Part shown: positions 1 to 7,125 of the stretch, one piece after another
How the letters are laid out: each line of letters begins with the position of its first letter
Position numbering within the stretch: the first letter of the stretch is position 1
DNA from: JAFGPS01 sp964570855
GTDB lineage: Bacteria > Planctomycetota > Phycisphaerae > Sedimentisphaerales > Anaerobacaceae
NCBI GenBank assembly: GCA_964570855.1
Contig: CAZMZR010000071.1
Span: forward strand, 1 to 17,268
DNA length: 17,268 nucleotides
Direction: 5' to 3'
Position numbers and translations under genes: made by a program
The notes under the pieces: model-generated
Told to the model about the DNA's origin: nothing
Database searches by the model: none
Seen by the model: only the letters and a program-made list of their open reading frames with translations

Positions 1-20
1 TTAGGGTATAGAAATTCCCG

Positions 21-62
21 GTCATTCCTGCCTATGGCACACCTAAGGTGGAGCGGAATCCA
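21..62. repeat. Small palindromic intergenic repeat (copy 1)
   Basis: The copy opens with GTCATTCC and closes with GGAATCC, so its ends form an inverted pair (ATTCC at 24-28, GGAAT at 55-59). It has an inner near-palindrome, CACCT/AGGTG, at 40-50. The layout matches the next three elements: outer 5-bp arms around an inner GC-containing stem. Short elements with GTCATTCCGA or GTCATTGCGAGG ends occur between genes in many environmental bacterial genomes. This copy is the most diverged of the four. Confidence 0.5.
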
Positions 63-69
63 ACTACAT

Positions 70-112
70 GTCATTCCGACCGGAGGCCCAAAGGGCCGAA
101 GCGGAGGAATCC
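70..112. repeat. Small palindromic intergenic repeat (copy 2)
   Basis: The element runs from GTCATTCCGA to GGAGGAATCC. Outer arms are ATTCC (73-77) and GGAAT (106-110); the inner stem is GGCCC (85-89) and GGGCC (93-97) with an AAA loop. This is a REP-like hairpin unit with no coding potential. It lies directly beside copies 1 and 3, forming a cluster. Confidence 0.65.
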
Positions 113-121
113 AATTTGAAT

Positions 122-160
122 AGATCTCTCCATTGCGCCTTTGGCTTCAGTCGAGATGAC
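122..160. repeat. Small palindromic intergenic repeat (copy 3, inverted orientation)
   Basis: On the minus strand it begins GTCATCTCGAC, the same kind of end as its neighbours, so it appears to lie in the opposite orientation. Arms ATCTC (124-128) and GAGAT (153-157) enclose an inner GCC-TTT-GGC hairpin at 137-145. A run of six A's follows and leads into copy 4. Confidence 0.55.
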
Positions 161-169
161 AAAAAAGTG

Positions 170-210
170 GTCATTGCGAGGCCTGATTTTTAAGGCCGCG
201 GCAATCTTCC
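170..210. repeat. Small palindromic intergenic repeat (copy 4)
   Basis: The element begins GTCATTGCGAGG and ends GCAATCTTCC. Outer arms are ATTGC (173-177) and GCAAT (201-205); the inner stem is GGCCT (180-184) and AGGCC (193-197) with an 8-nt loop. It is the clearest hairpin of the four. Downstream, 211-411 holds no gene I can support, only AT-rich sequence leading to the first CDS. Confidence 0.65.
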
Positions 211-411
211 ATAAAAAATACGTAGTTACCACAATTAAGCACCTCATAAATCCTTACGATATAAAACCTGATTGCGAATATGCAGATTGGCCAAATTTAA
301 TGGCAATAAAGGGGATTTAGAATAAAGCATCTTACTGGTATCTTCAGAACATGTTAAGAAATAATATACAACAAAGACACATCCAACCAATTAATTGTAA
401 GGAAAAATATC

Positions 412-1146
412 ATGTGTAACCATATTGAAACAACAATGAAAAAATGGTTTGAAGAGACTGCATCAAGAATAAACGAAGAAATAAATAGTGACACTCCCGT
501 TGACAATCTGTTATCCGGTATTGTTCCAGTAGCAAACAACTATTGTAAAGCTGTCTTTATACTGGCCAACGCGAATCACAACCTACCAGCTATGGCGATC
601 CTTCGGATTCTGGGAGAACTTGCATTAAGGACTATCTGGTGCATTTACAAAGACAACCCAAGTAAAGAATCTCACGAAATACGAATCCTACGATGGTTGA
701 AAACAACAAATGCTGAAGAAATCAAGCATTTGAATAAAATTCTGCCATCAGCAGAGCCAGAACAAGCAAAAGATATCCAACAAACAATAAACTACCTCAG
801 AAATGAGATAGACAAGAATCCGCACCCACCCATAGGACCATTCTATAACTCGCTCGACGAATTACCTCCTGTATATAAGAAAGATATTTACCCAATTATA
901 TATGGAGCATTCAATTACGCTATACATCCAAATCTGAAACTGTTTGGAGATCTTGTAAGACAAGATGGTAAGCAAAGGACATTTTTGCCTGATCTTGATG
1001 TTGACATACAAGCGCTGAAAATATACAGCATTGCAATAGCCTTTAGTATTCTTATAATTGTACGAGCGTATTATGAGTGGGATTACAAAGGAATGAAATC
1101 GGAATATCTTGATATTAAAAAGGAATTAGCAGCCAAGAAAAATTAA
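412..1146 (+). CDS. Uncharacterised helical protein, possibly DUF5677/HEPN-like
   Basis: A 244-residue protein of unknown function, mostly alpha-helical and without a signal peptide. TAAGGA at 398-403 sits 8 nt before the ATG and supports this start; the next ATG is codon 9. Visible features are a helix with R65-x3-E69 followed by W76, a helix-rich charged middle part, an IHPN motif (I171-N174) and a hydrophobic helix around 203-219. An Arg/Glu helix paired with a downstream His-Pro motif recalls DUF5677-type proteins, whose fold is HEPN-like, but this is impression-level similarity and no catalytic RxxxxH motif is obvious. It lies in the AT-rich left flank, has base composition unlike the heme genes, and converges on the next gene. 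This suggests an accessory, perhaps transferred, gene. It is real on length, ribosome binding site and protein-like composition; the function is open. Confidence 0.7.
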   Translation: MCNHIETTMKKWFEETASRINEEINSDTPVDNLLSGIVPVANNYCKAVFILANANHNLPAMAILRILGELALRTIWCIYKDNPSKESHEIRILRWLKTTNAEEIKHLNKILPSAEPEQAKDIQQTINYLRNEIDKNPHPPIGPFYNSLDELPPVYKKDIYPIIYGAFNYAIHPNLKLFGDLVRQDGKQRTFLPDLDVDIQALKIYSIAIAFSILIIVRAYYEWDYKGMKSEYLDIKKELAAKKN

Positions 1147-1159
1147 TCAAAGCCTGATA

Positions 1160-1188
1160 AATAAAGATTCTTACTAAGACTCTTTATT
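1160..1188. terminator. AT-rich hairpin between convergent genes, candidate bidirectional terminator
   Basis: A near-perfect palindrome of 29 bp: an 8-bp arm AATAAAGA (1160-1167) pairs with TCTTTATT (1181-1188), followed inward by one T/C mismatch and TCT/AGA around a 5-nt apex. Both strands leave the stem in T-rich sequence. The stop codon of the minus-strand gene (1174-1176) lies at the apex, and the plus-strand gene ends 13 nt upstream. The position is ideal for terminating both convergent transcripts, but the stem is AT-rich and therefore weak. Confidence 0.45.
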
Positions 1189-1611
1189 CAATTCAACACT
1201 TTTAATAATTTCTTTAACAACCTTAATTTGTTCCACAACAAAAGGATTCTTTTCAATGACTTTTGCTAACTTCAGAGCTTTTGCCGCCCGTGGTAAACCA
1301 TCTTCCGCAAAAATTTCATTAATTGCTTTATTAAATTCTTTCACTTCTTTTTGTCTTGCTATATTTGTTTGAGCTTCGATTTTTTGTGCTTCGCTTTTCT
1401 CTTTTTGGACTTTGGCTTTGAAGTAATCGATAAGAAGATTCTCACTAAGCTTCAGATTTGGAAATAACCAAGTTGTAATTCTTTGCCAGAATGTTTTTAT
1501 ATGGAATGGTCTTGATAACTCTTGATCGTTTCCAGCTTTAATAGTTAAAAATTCTAATGAATTGCTATTTGAGGGAAGCGAGTGCTTACACTCCTTTTTC
1601 CTAAAAAACAT
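1174..1611 (-). CDS. Hypothetical protein with a charged helical middle
   Basis: A 145-residue protein I do not recognise. The ATG is preceded by a GAGGT ribosome binding site (complement of 1616-1620), which fixes the start. The N-terminus is basic (MFFRKKECKH), a Trp-containing segment (FWQRITTWLF) occupies residues 41-50, and residues about 62-97 are rich in K, E, Q and A with a likely coiled-coil character. A second helical stretch of K/A/V/I follows to the end. There is no signal peptide and no clear transmembrane helix, although 41-50 could touch a membrane. It converges on the 412-1146 gene with only 27 nt between the stops, in the AT-rich flank next to a repeat cluster. Its role is unknown. 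Confidence 0.6.
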   Translation of the reverse strand: MFFRKKECKHSLPSNSNSLEFLTIKAGNDQELSRPFHIKTFWQRITTWLFPNLKLSENLLIDYFKAKVQKEKSEAQKIEAQTNIARQKEVKEFNKAINEIFAEDGLPRAAKALKLAKVIEKNPFVVEQIKVVKEIIKSVELNKES

Positions 1612-1682
1612 GTTTACCTCTGTGTTTAATAGCCAAAAAGGGTCAAAATACTGCGTTTTCGCACTCTTAAATAAACGGCTAT

Positions 1683-1711
1683 ATTATAGATGGTAATAAA
1701 GTCATAGTAAA
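1683..1711 (-). promoter_or_regulatory. Candidate sigma70-type promoter for the 1174-1611 gene
   Basis: Read on the minus strand, TTTACT (complement of 1706-1711) lies 17 bp before a perfect TATAAT (complement of 1683-1688). This would give a leader of about 65 nt before the ATG at 1611. The surrounding DNA is AT-rich, so a chance match is possible. The rest of 1612-1848 shows no gene, and no terminator for hemC could be found in it. Confidence 0.4.
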
Positions 1712-1848
1712 GAGAAATATATAAAATCTTAACAAAAAATATCAGCACACAAAATAATAAGGACGATCATTACTAAATGGCATTTTATAGGTTTGACCCC
1801 TCAGTAGTACTTTGTTCGACTTGGTTGTTAAAGGGCAGGTTCTTAAGC

Positions 1849-2772
1849 TCAAATTCTGATATGGTCGAGGATTTGTCGGCCGCCGTTGTCTAATAATTCT
1901 TGTGCAAGTTCTCGCGCGTTTTTTTGAGCTTCGGCGATAGAAGAAGTAACGGACCGCTTAACGTAATTTTCGCCGTCGAGGTCACAGAGAATCGCATCTA
2001 TCGTAATAGCATCGCCGTCAATTTGCGAATAGACACCAAGCGGGACACTGCATCCGCCGTGGATTGCTTCCAATACACATCTCTCGGTCTCTACGGCGAT
2101 GCGGGAATTTTCGTCGTCGATTTGCCTGACAAATTCGGCAAGCTCCTTATCATCGCTACGTATCTGCACGGCCAACGCTCCCTGTGCAGGGGCGGGTATA
2201 AATTCCTCAGGCGGCAAGACGGCGGAGATTTTGTCGGCAAGGCCGAGCCTGTTCAGACCTGCACAGGCGATAACGATGGCATCGACCTGTCCTTCGGCCA
2301 CTTTTCTTATCCGCGTTTCGACATTACCCCTTAAAGGGACACATTCGATATCGCTTCTTTTCAACTTTACCTGGGCGATGCGTCTTAAGCTCGATGTTCC
2401 AACCTTCGAGCCGGCAGGCAACTGTTCGATTGATGTCACCTTGTCCTTTGCGACGAGGGCATCGGCGGCGGATTCCCTTTTCGGGACAGCAGCGATAATC
2501 AAACCATCCCTGGGCAAGGTGGGCAGGTCCTTTAGACTATGGACTGCAATATCGGCCCGGCCGTCGAGCAAGGCATTTTCCACCTCGGATGTGAAAAGAC
2601 CTCTCGATTCGGCCTGGTACAGAAAATCAGATTTATCACGGTCGCCTTTGGTGGTAATCCTGACAACCGAACAATCGATGTCCGAAGAGAGGCCTTCGAG
2701 CAGCCTGCGGACAATATCGGTCTGTATCAGGGCAAGTTTACTGGCCCGGCCGGCAATCCGTATGGATTTCAT
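1849..2772 (-). CDS. hemC: Hydroxymethylbilane synthase (porphobilinogen deaminase)
   Basis: This cytosolic enzyme joins four porphobilinogen molecules head to tail into hydroxymethylbilane, the linear precursor of uroporphyrinogen III and so of siroheme and heme. At 307 residues it has normal family length. Visible signatures are the N-terminal RIAGRASKLAL, AVHSLKDLPT with the catalytic Asp82 after Lys81, VGTSSLRR (Arg130/131), LRGNVETR (Arg148, Arg154), PAPAQGAL, and GGCSVPLG, whose Cys241 should carry the dipyrromethane cofactor. The ATG is preceded by GAAAGGA (complement of 2778-2784). It is transcribed away from the ahb operon across a 222-bp gap. Unlike many hemC genes it is not followed by hemD or a uroporphyrinogen methyltransferase: downstream lies AT-rich accessory DNA. 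All active-site residues are present and the gene looks intact. Confidence 0.97.
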   Translation of the reverse strand: MKSIRIAGRASKLALIQTDIVRRLLEGLSSDIDCSVVRITTKGDRDKSDFLYQAESRGLFTSEVENALLDGRADIAVHSLKDLPTLPRDGLIIAAVPKRESAADALVAKDKVTSIEQLPAGSKVGTSSLRRIAQVKLKRSDIECVPLRGNVETRIRKVAEGQVDAIVIACAGLNRLGLADKISAVLPPEEFIPAPAQGALAVQIRSDDKELAEFVRQIDDENSRIAVETERCVLEAIHGGCSVPLGVYSQIDGDAITIDAILCDLDGENYVKRSVTSSIAEAQKNARELAQELLDNGGRQILDHIRI

Positions 2773-2994
2773 TTTTGTCCTTTCTTTAGCTGTTTTCCAC
2801 GATCACAAAGTTCATACACCAAAATCGCGGCATAATCAAGGGTCTGGAGACGGCCGGTATCGGAAAAAGTATCCTTTTACTAATCCGGTATAAATCATTA
2901 AAATAAGCATATTATAAAAAGTAGCCGTATTCGGGGATAAAAAATAGAACATAAACGCCTGATATTACGTCGTATATGATGAGGTGTAGAAAAT
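2773..2994. promoter_or_regulatory. Divergent control region between hemC and the ahb operon
   Basis: This 222-bp AT-rich spacer must hold promoters for both hemC (minus) and the ahbB-hemA operon (plus). A perfect TATAAT lies on the minus strand at 2911-2916, without a convincing -35. The plus strand has only partial -10 matches (TATAAA 2889-2894, TATTAT 2910-2915), also without good -35 boxes. CCGGTAT occurs twice (2854-2860 and 2885-2891), exactly 31 bp apart, about three helical turns, which could be operator half-sites. GAGGTG at 2981-2986 is the ahbB ribosome binding site. I see no riboswitch. Confidence 0.4.
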
Positions 2995-3474
2995 ATGGAT
3001 TCTCCGTTATCGGATATCGAGGCAAGGGTATTAGCCGTCCTGCAGGCCGGCTTTGCCGGAAGTCGGGATCCGTATAAGCAGATGGCGGAAAGAGCCGGAA
3101 TGGACACCGAGCAGTTTTTAGTGGTTCTTAAAGACTGGAAACGCAGGGGCAAACTAAGAAGGATAGGAGCAATTGTGAATCATATTAAATTGGGCCTGAC
3201 TGGCGGAGCGATGGTCGCATGGCAGGCCGAATCTGAGCGCATCGAGGAGGTGGGAAATATCCTTGCAGGATTCGAGCAGGTCAGCCACGCTTACGAGCGG
3301 CAAACGGCTGAAAACTGGCCGTATAATATTTACACGATGGTGCATGGAGCGGATGTTCGGGAAGTTGAACGGACGGTGAATAAAATGAGCCGGGCATGTG
3401 GAGTGACAACATATAAAATATTAGTGACCGAAAAAGAGCTTAAGAAAGCTCCACCGACATACATAACAGGATAA
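2995..3474 (+). CDS. ahbB: Siroheme decarboxylase, AhbB-type subunit (Lrp/AsnC-like)
   Basis: One of two related subunits that decarboxylate the C12 and C18 acetate groups of siroheme, giving 12,18-didecarboxysiroheme, the first step of the alternative heme pathway. The 159 residues show the Lrp/AsnC layout of this family: an N-terminal winged-helix part (about 1-60, ending in GKLRRIGAIVN) and a C-terminal alpha/beta substrate-binding part. The motif SHAYERQ followed by WPYNIYTMVHG is typical of the AhbB/NirD side of the family; its His and Arg are candidate active-site residues. GAGGTG lies 8 nt before the ATG. It is the first gene of the operon and ends 2 nt before hemA. The alpha/beta assignment rests on motif memory and could be swapped with the second copy at 7126-7593; membership of the family is firm. 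Confidence 0.9.
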   Translation: MDSPLSDIEARVLAVLQAGFAGSRDPYKQMAERAGMDTEQFLVVLKDWKRRGKLRRIGAIVNHIKLGLTGGAMVAWQAESERIEEVGNILAGFEQVSHAYERQTAENWPYNIYTMVHGADVREVERTVNKMSRACGVTTYKILVTEKELKKAPPTYITG

Positions 3475-3476
3475 AA

Positions 3477-4784
3477 ATGAAAATTTTCGTTTTAGGACTG
3501 AATCATAAAAGCGCACCTCTGGATGTTCTCGAAAAGCTTGCGTTCGATTCCGAACAGACGCAACAGGCCCTGAGAGAGCTAAAGAGCAGATTCGAAGGTT
3601 CGGAGTTCGTCCTGCTCTCGACGTGTAACCGCGTCGAATTGTACTGTGCGTGTAATCGAATGGAGCCGGTGGCGGTGGATGACCTGATGAAATTTCTATC
3701 GGAATTTCACAATGTCCCCTGGGAGGAATTCCAGGAATTTCTCTACGTACACAGCAACGAAGATTCGGTCAGGCACCTGCTCAAAGTTGCATCGAGTCTC
3801 GACAGCCTGGTTGTCGGCGAGCCGCAGATAATCGGCCAGGTCAAGGAAAGCTATCGCATCGCCTGCTCGGCCGGCGGTACGGGAAAAGTCCTGAACCGCC
3901 TGTTTCACTGCGCTTTTGCCACCGGCAAGAAGGTCTATACAATCACATCAATCGCACACGGACGTGTGAGCGTTGCGGGCGTGGCCGTCGAGCTGACCAG
4001 GCAGCTTTTTGCCGATATTTCATCTGCAAAAACGGTCGTAATCGGGGCCGGCCAAATGGGCGAATTGCTCGTTCAACATCTTCTGAAAATCAAATGCAGT
4101 GACATCAACATCATCAACAGGTCCTACGAACGGGCCTTGAAAGTAGCACAACGGCACAAGGTTACAGCCCGGAAGTGGGAGGACCTGCAGGAGCACTTGA
4201 CAGGGGCCGACATTGTAATAGCTTCGGCCGCCGTCAAGGATTACATGTACACGAAAAAGAATTTCAAAAAAATTACGAACGGCAGAAAAAAACAGACGCT
4301 GCTGATTATCGATATTGCAGTGCCGCGGAATTTCGAGCCATCGGTGAACGAAATTGAAAACGTGCACCTTTACAGTATCGAAGACCTTACCGAAGTAGCC
4401 AGGGGAAACCGCAAGGCACGCGAGGAGGACATCGCCGAGGGGATGAAAATTATACAGGAAGATGTGGACATTTTCATGGACTGGCTCGGAGCCGGAGAGC
4501 TCGGGCCTTTAATCGGGCAACTGGAAGAGAAATTCATTCAAATCAGTAAAAATGAAATGGAGCGATTCTTTGTCGGGATAAGGCGGGACGCCGAATGCCG
4601 GGAGATTCTGGAAGCGAAGGTCAACCGCATCGTCAACAAGCTTTTGCACTGCGTTATCAAAAACGTTGACACCGTGGCCAAAGAAAACGGCCCAACGGAG
4701 GCGGCAAAGCTGGTCAACAGTATCGTCAGACAGGCAGAAGCGATAACATCCGAGTCGCCAGACAAGAAGGACGCACGCCCGTGA
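3477..4784 (+). CDS. hemA: Glutamyl-tRNA reductase
   Basis: It reduces glutamyl-tRNA(Glu) with NADPH to glutamate-1-semialdehyde, the committed step of C5 tetrapyrrole synthesis. The protein has 435 residues, the usual length. Domains in order: a catalytic N-terminal domain with GLNHKSAPLDVLEKLAF and STCNRVELY, whose Cys50 is the thioester nucleophile; His100 as likely general base just before SLVVGEPQIIGQVK; a Rossmann domain with VVIGAGQMGEL (about 188-197); and a helical C-terminal dimerisation domain. AGGA at 3468-3471 sits 5 nt before the ATG and overlaps the end of ahbB. Its stop overlaps the GTG of the next gene by 4 bp. Placing the pathway's entry enzyme inside the ahb operon ties precursor supply to the late steps. 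I see no regulatory leader of its own. Confidence 0.97.
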   Translation: MKIFVLGLNHKSAPLDVLEKLAFDSEQTQQALRELKSRFEGSEFVLLSTCNRVELYCACNRMEPVAVDDLMKFLSEFHNVPWEEFQEFLYVHSNEDSVRHLLKVASSLDSLVVGEPQIIGQVKESYRIACSAGGTGKVLNRLFHCAFATGKKVYTITSIAHGRVSVAGVAVELTRQLFADISSAKTVVIGAGQMGELLVQHLLKIKCSDINIINRSYERALKVAQRHKVTARKWEDLQEHLTGADIVIASAAVKDYMYTKKNFKKITNGRKKQTLLIIDIAVPRNFEPSVNEIENVHLYSIEDLTEVARGNRKAREEDIAEGMKIIQEDVDIFMDWLGAGELGPLIGQLEEKFIQISKNEMERFFVGIRRDAECREILEAKVNRIVNKLLHCVIKNVDTVAKENGPTEAAKLVNSIVRQAEAITSESPDKKDARP

Positions 4785-5860
4785 CAGAATCCGCAGGACC
4801 AAAACAGTTGCTCAGACTCTTATTCTGGGAGAGCACAATCAAATGCAATCTGGCCTGTGCACACTGCCGGCGAATTGATTCGGACAACACCGCCTACAAG
4901 GACATCTCAACCGTCCAGGCCAAAAACTTTTTCGAGCAATTAGCCGCCCTGGGGGCAAATCAATCCATGATGCCGGTACTGGTCTTTTCAGGCGGTGAGC
5001 CGCTTTGCAGGAGCGATTTATTCGAGTTAATCGGCCACGCCAAGTCGCTCGGTATTATTCCAGCGATTGCAACGAACGGCACGTTGATAGATGAGACCAT
5101 AGCCGGGCGGATATGTGAGAGCGGAGTAATGAGAGTATCGGTGAGTCTGGACGGAGCGAGAGCCGAAGTTCACGACAAGCTGCGGCAAATGGAAGGCTCA
5201 TTTGATAGAGCCATCAAAGGTATTGAGCACCTTCGCGAAAAAAATGTGCCCTTCCAGATTAATATGACACTGACCAGACATAACGCCCATCAAACAGAGG
5301 ATATTTATAACATGGCAAAATCACTCGGTGCGGTAGCTGTGCATATATTCATGCTTGTCCCCGTCGGCTGTGGGGAGTCTCTGGCCGAGACGGATATGCT
5401 TTCGCCGGAGCAATACGAACAGAAGATGCTCGATATTTACAGATTAGATAGTCGAGGTGAACTGCAATTGAAGGTGACATGCGGCCCTCACTACGAACGC
5501 ATCACCAGAGAACAGGAAATCTCCCATATAAAAACAGAACAACACAGTCACGGCGGCCCATCAAGAGGTTGTCTTGCGGGTCTCGGCGTATTATTTGTTG
5601 GCCATCAGGGCGATGTATTTCCATGCGGCTATCTGCCCGTCAAATGCGGCAACGTGCTTGAGGATAAACTCTCTGATATCTGGTACAATAACCAGGACCT
5701 CGCACGAATGCGTAACAGCAACCTGCTCGAAGGCAAGTGCGGCGTTTGCGGCTACAGGCAGATATGCGGCGGCTGCCGGGGCAGAGCGTACGCCGCTACC
5801 GGCAATTACATGGCCGAAGAACCTTTTTGCGCTTACGTCCCGCCCGAGGCGACTCGCTGA
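4781..5860 (+). CDS. ahbD: Radical SAM heme synthase AhbD
   Basis: This enzyme performs the last step of the alternative pathway, oxidative decarboxylation of two propionates of iron-coproporphyrin III to the vinyls of heme b, using S-adenosylmethionine. Of 359 residues, the radical SAM core shows FWESTIKCNLACAHCRR with the cluster cysteines C22, C26 and C29, FSGGEPL (69-75), TNGTLI and SVSLDGA. The C-terminal SPASM-like part holds C264, C282, C289, C320, C323, C329, C332 and C350, enough for auxiliary iron-sulfur clusters. Translation starts at GTG, overlapping the hemA stop as GTGA, with GAAGGA at 4766-4771 as ribosome binding site; this suggests translational coupling. AhbD is distinguished from AhbC by the W-E-x-T-x-x-C-N-L-x-C-x-H-C-R-R form of the cluster motif. 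A related peptide-maturation SPASM enzyme is the alternative, made unlikely by context. Confidence 0.9.
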   Translation: MTESAGPKQLLRLLFWESTIKCNLACAHCRRIDSDNTAYKDISTVQAKNFFEQLAALGANQSMMPVLVFSGGEPLCRSDLFELIGHAKSLGIIPAIATNGTLIDETIAGRICESGVMRVSVSLDGARAEVHDKLRQMEGSFDRAIKGIEHLREKNVPFQINMTLTRHNAHQTEDIYNMAKSLGAVAVHIFMLVPVGCGESLAETDMLSPEQYEQKMLDIYRLDSRGELQLKVTCGPHYERITREQEISHIKTEQHSHGGPSRGCLAGLGVLFVGHQGDVFPCGYLPVKCGNVLEDKLSDIWYNNQDLARMRNSNLLEGKCGVCGYRQICGGCRGRAYAATGNYMAEEPFCAYVPPEATR

Positions 5861-5873
5861 GGCTCATTAATCC

Positions 5874-7121
5874 ATGATAAATATCAGCAAATTATATTGC
5901 GACCAGGTCACACCGGGTGACTGGCTTCGCTACGGCAAAAAGGACTCGGGCGAAATCGAAGGCCGGATAGCTCCCGAAAAAGCATCCGAAAGACGGCCAA
6001 TCGTTGTCTGGAATATCACCAGGGCATGTAATCTCAAGTGCGTGCATTGTTATAACGACAGCTCCAACAAAGCCGACGATGAGCTTTCAACCGCCGAAGC
6101 GAAAGCCGTGTTGGATGATTTGTCGGATTTTGGCGTTCCCTCGGTCTTGTTTTCCGGCGGCGAGCCGTTAATGCGACCGGATCTATTCGAATTAATCGGG
6201 TATGCGGTCAAGAAAGGATTGCGTACGGTTATTTCAACGAACGGAACCCTGATAACAAACAATGCGGCAAAGCAAATCAAACAGAACAAAGTTTCATACG
6301 TCGGTATCAGCCTCGATGGAATAGGAGAGATTAACGATAAATTTCGCGGTGCAGCCGGTGCGTTCGACAAGGCGGTGGAGGGTATAAAAAATTGCCAGGA
6401 TGCCGGCGTGCGAATTGGTTTGAGATTGACACTTACAAAAAGAAACGTACAGGACCTGGAGAGTTTATTCGAATTCTTCGAGGCAAAGAATATCGAGCGG
6501 GCATGTTTTTACCATTTCGTCCCGAGCGGTAGAGGGGAAAATATCGCAGATGAAGACCTGACTCACGCCCAAACAAGGAACGCAGTTGAAACAATATTAA
6601 CCAAAACAAAAGAATATAAACAAGCCGGTCGTACAACGGATATACTGACCGTCGATAACCATGTTGACGGTGTCTATATATATCTGAAACTGATGCAGGA
6701 AGATTCCGAAGGCGCCGATGAAATTTATAAACTGCTGGCATGGAACGGCGGCGGAATGTACAGCAGCGGCGTTGGAATCGGCTGCATTGATTTTCACGGA
6801 AAAGTCCATCCCGACCAGTTCTGGTGGCACTACGGACTTGGTGACGTCAGAAAAAGACCTTTTAGTGAGATTTGGACCGATACGAGTGACCCGCTGCTTC
6901 GAGGTCTGAAGCAGCGCCGAAAATATATCAAGGGAAGATGCCGGCTTTGTAAGTTCTTCGATATTTGCGGCGGGAGTTTGAGGGTCCGTGCGGACCTGTA
7001 TTTCGGCGACCCATGGGCCCCGGACCCGGCGTGCTATTTGACCGATAGCGAAATCGGCCTGAACAAAGAAAAACAAAAAGAGCTGCAGCAATGCGGGGAA
7101 ATCTTCCAAATACCAGACTAA
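5874..7121 (+). CDS. ahbC: Radical SAM enzyme AhbC (didecarboxysiroheme to Fe-coproporphyrin III)
   Basis: AhbC removes the two acetate side chains at C2 and C7 of 12,18-didecarboxysiroheme to give iron-coproporphyrin III; it is a close relative of NirJ of heme d1 synthesis. The 415 residues contain WNITRACNLKCVHCYNDS with C52, C56 and C59 for the SAM cluster, FSGGEPLMRPDLFEL (93-107), VISTNGTLI and VGISLDGIG. The C-terminal part has GCIDFHGKVHPDQFWWH, the family signature, with C304, then C356, C359, C365 and C387 for an auxiliary cluster, and the tail GDPWAPDPACYLTD. The gap to ahbD is 13 nt with GAGG overlapping the ahbD stop; the gap to ahbA is 4 nt. NirJ is the alternative, but the window has no cytochrome cd1 nitrite reductase (nirS) and ahbD is adjacent, so AhbC fits better. 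Confidence 0.92.
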   Translation: MINISKLYCDQVTPGDWLRYGKKDSGEIEGRIAPEKASERRPIVVWNITRACNLKCVHCYNDSSNKADDELSTAEAKAVLDDLSDFGVPSVLFSGGEPLMRPDLFELIGYAVKKGLRTVISTNGTLITNNAAKQIKQNKVSYVGISLDGIGEINDKFRGAAGAFDKAVEGIKNCQDAGVRIGLRLTLTKRNVQDLESLFEFFEAKNIERACFYHFVPSGRGENIADEDLTHAQTRNAVETILTKTKEYKQAGRTTDILTVDNHVDGVYIYLKLMQEDSEGADEIYKLLAWNGGGMYSSGVGIGCIDFHGKVHPDQFWWHYGLGDVRKRPFSEIWTDTSDPLLRGLKQRRKYIKGRCRLCKFFDICGGSLRVRADLYFGDPWAPDPACYLTDSEIGLNKEKQKELQQCGEIFQIPD

Positions 7122-7125
7122 GCTT

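Noticed and set aside
21..210. Repeat cluster as a CRISPR array
   Set aside because: The units differ in sequence, have internal hairpins, are not evenly spaced by unique spacers, and no cas genes are present.
354..539. 61-codon hydrophobic minus-strand frame over the start of the 412 gene
   Set aside because: It overlaps a better supported gene with a good ribosome binding site, and the hydrophobicity is what the reverse of AT-rich coding DNA gives.
2099..2893. 264-codon plus-strand reading frame over hemC
   Set aside because: It is antisense to a fully conserved hemC whose catalytic residues are all present; its own protein is low-complexity S/A/R-rich with no recognisable domain.
6597..7109. 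170-codon minus-strand frame inside ahbC
   Set aside because: It is a shadow of the conserved AhbC coding sequence; no ribosome binding site or domain.
5874..7121. NirJ of heme d1 synthesis instead of AhbC
   Set aside because: No nirS, nirE, nirF or nirN in the window, and ahbD, which only the heme b branch needs, is directly upstream; sequence alone cannot exclude it fully.
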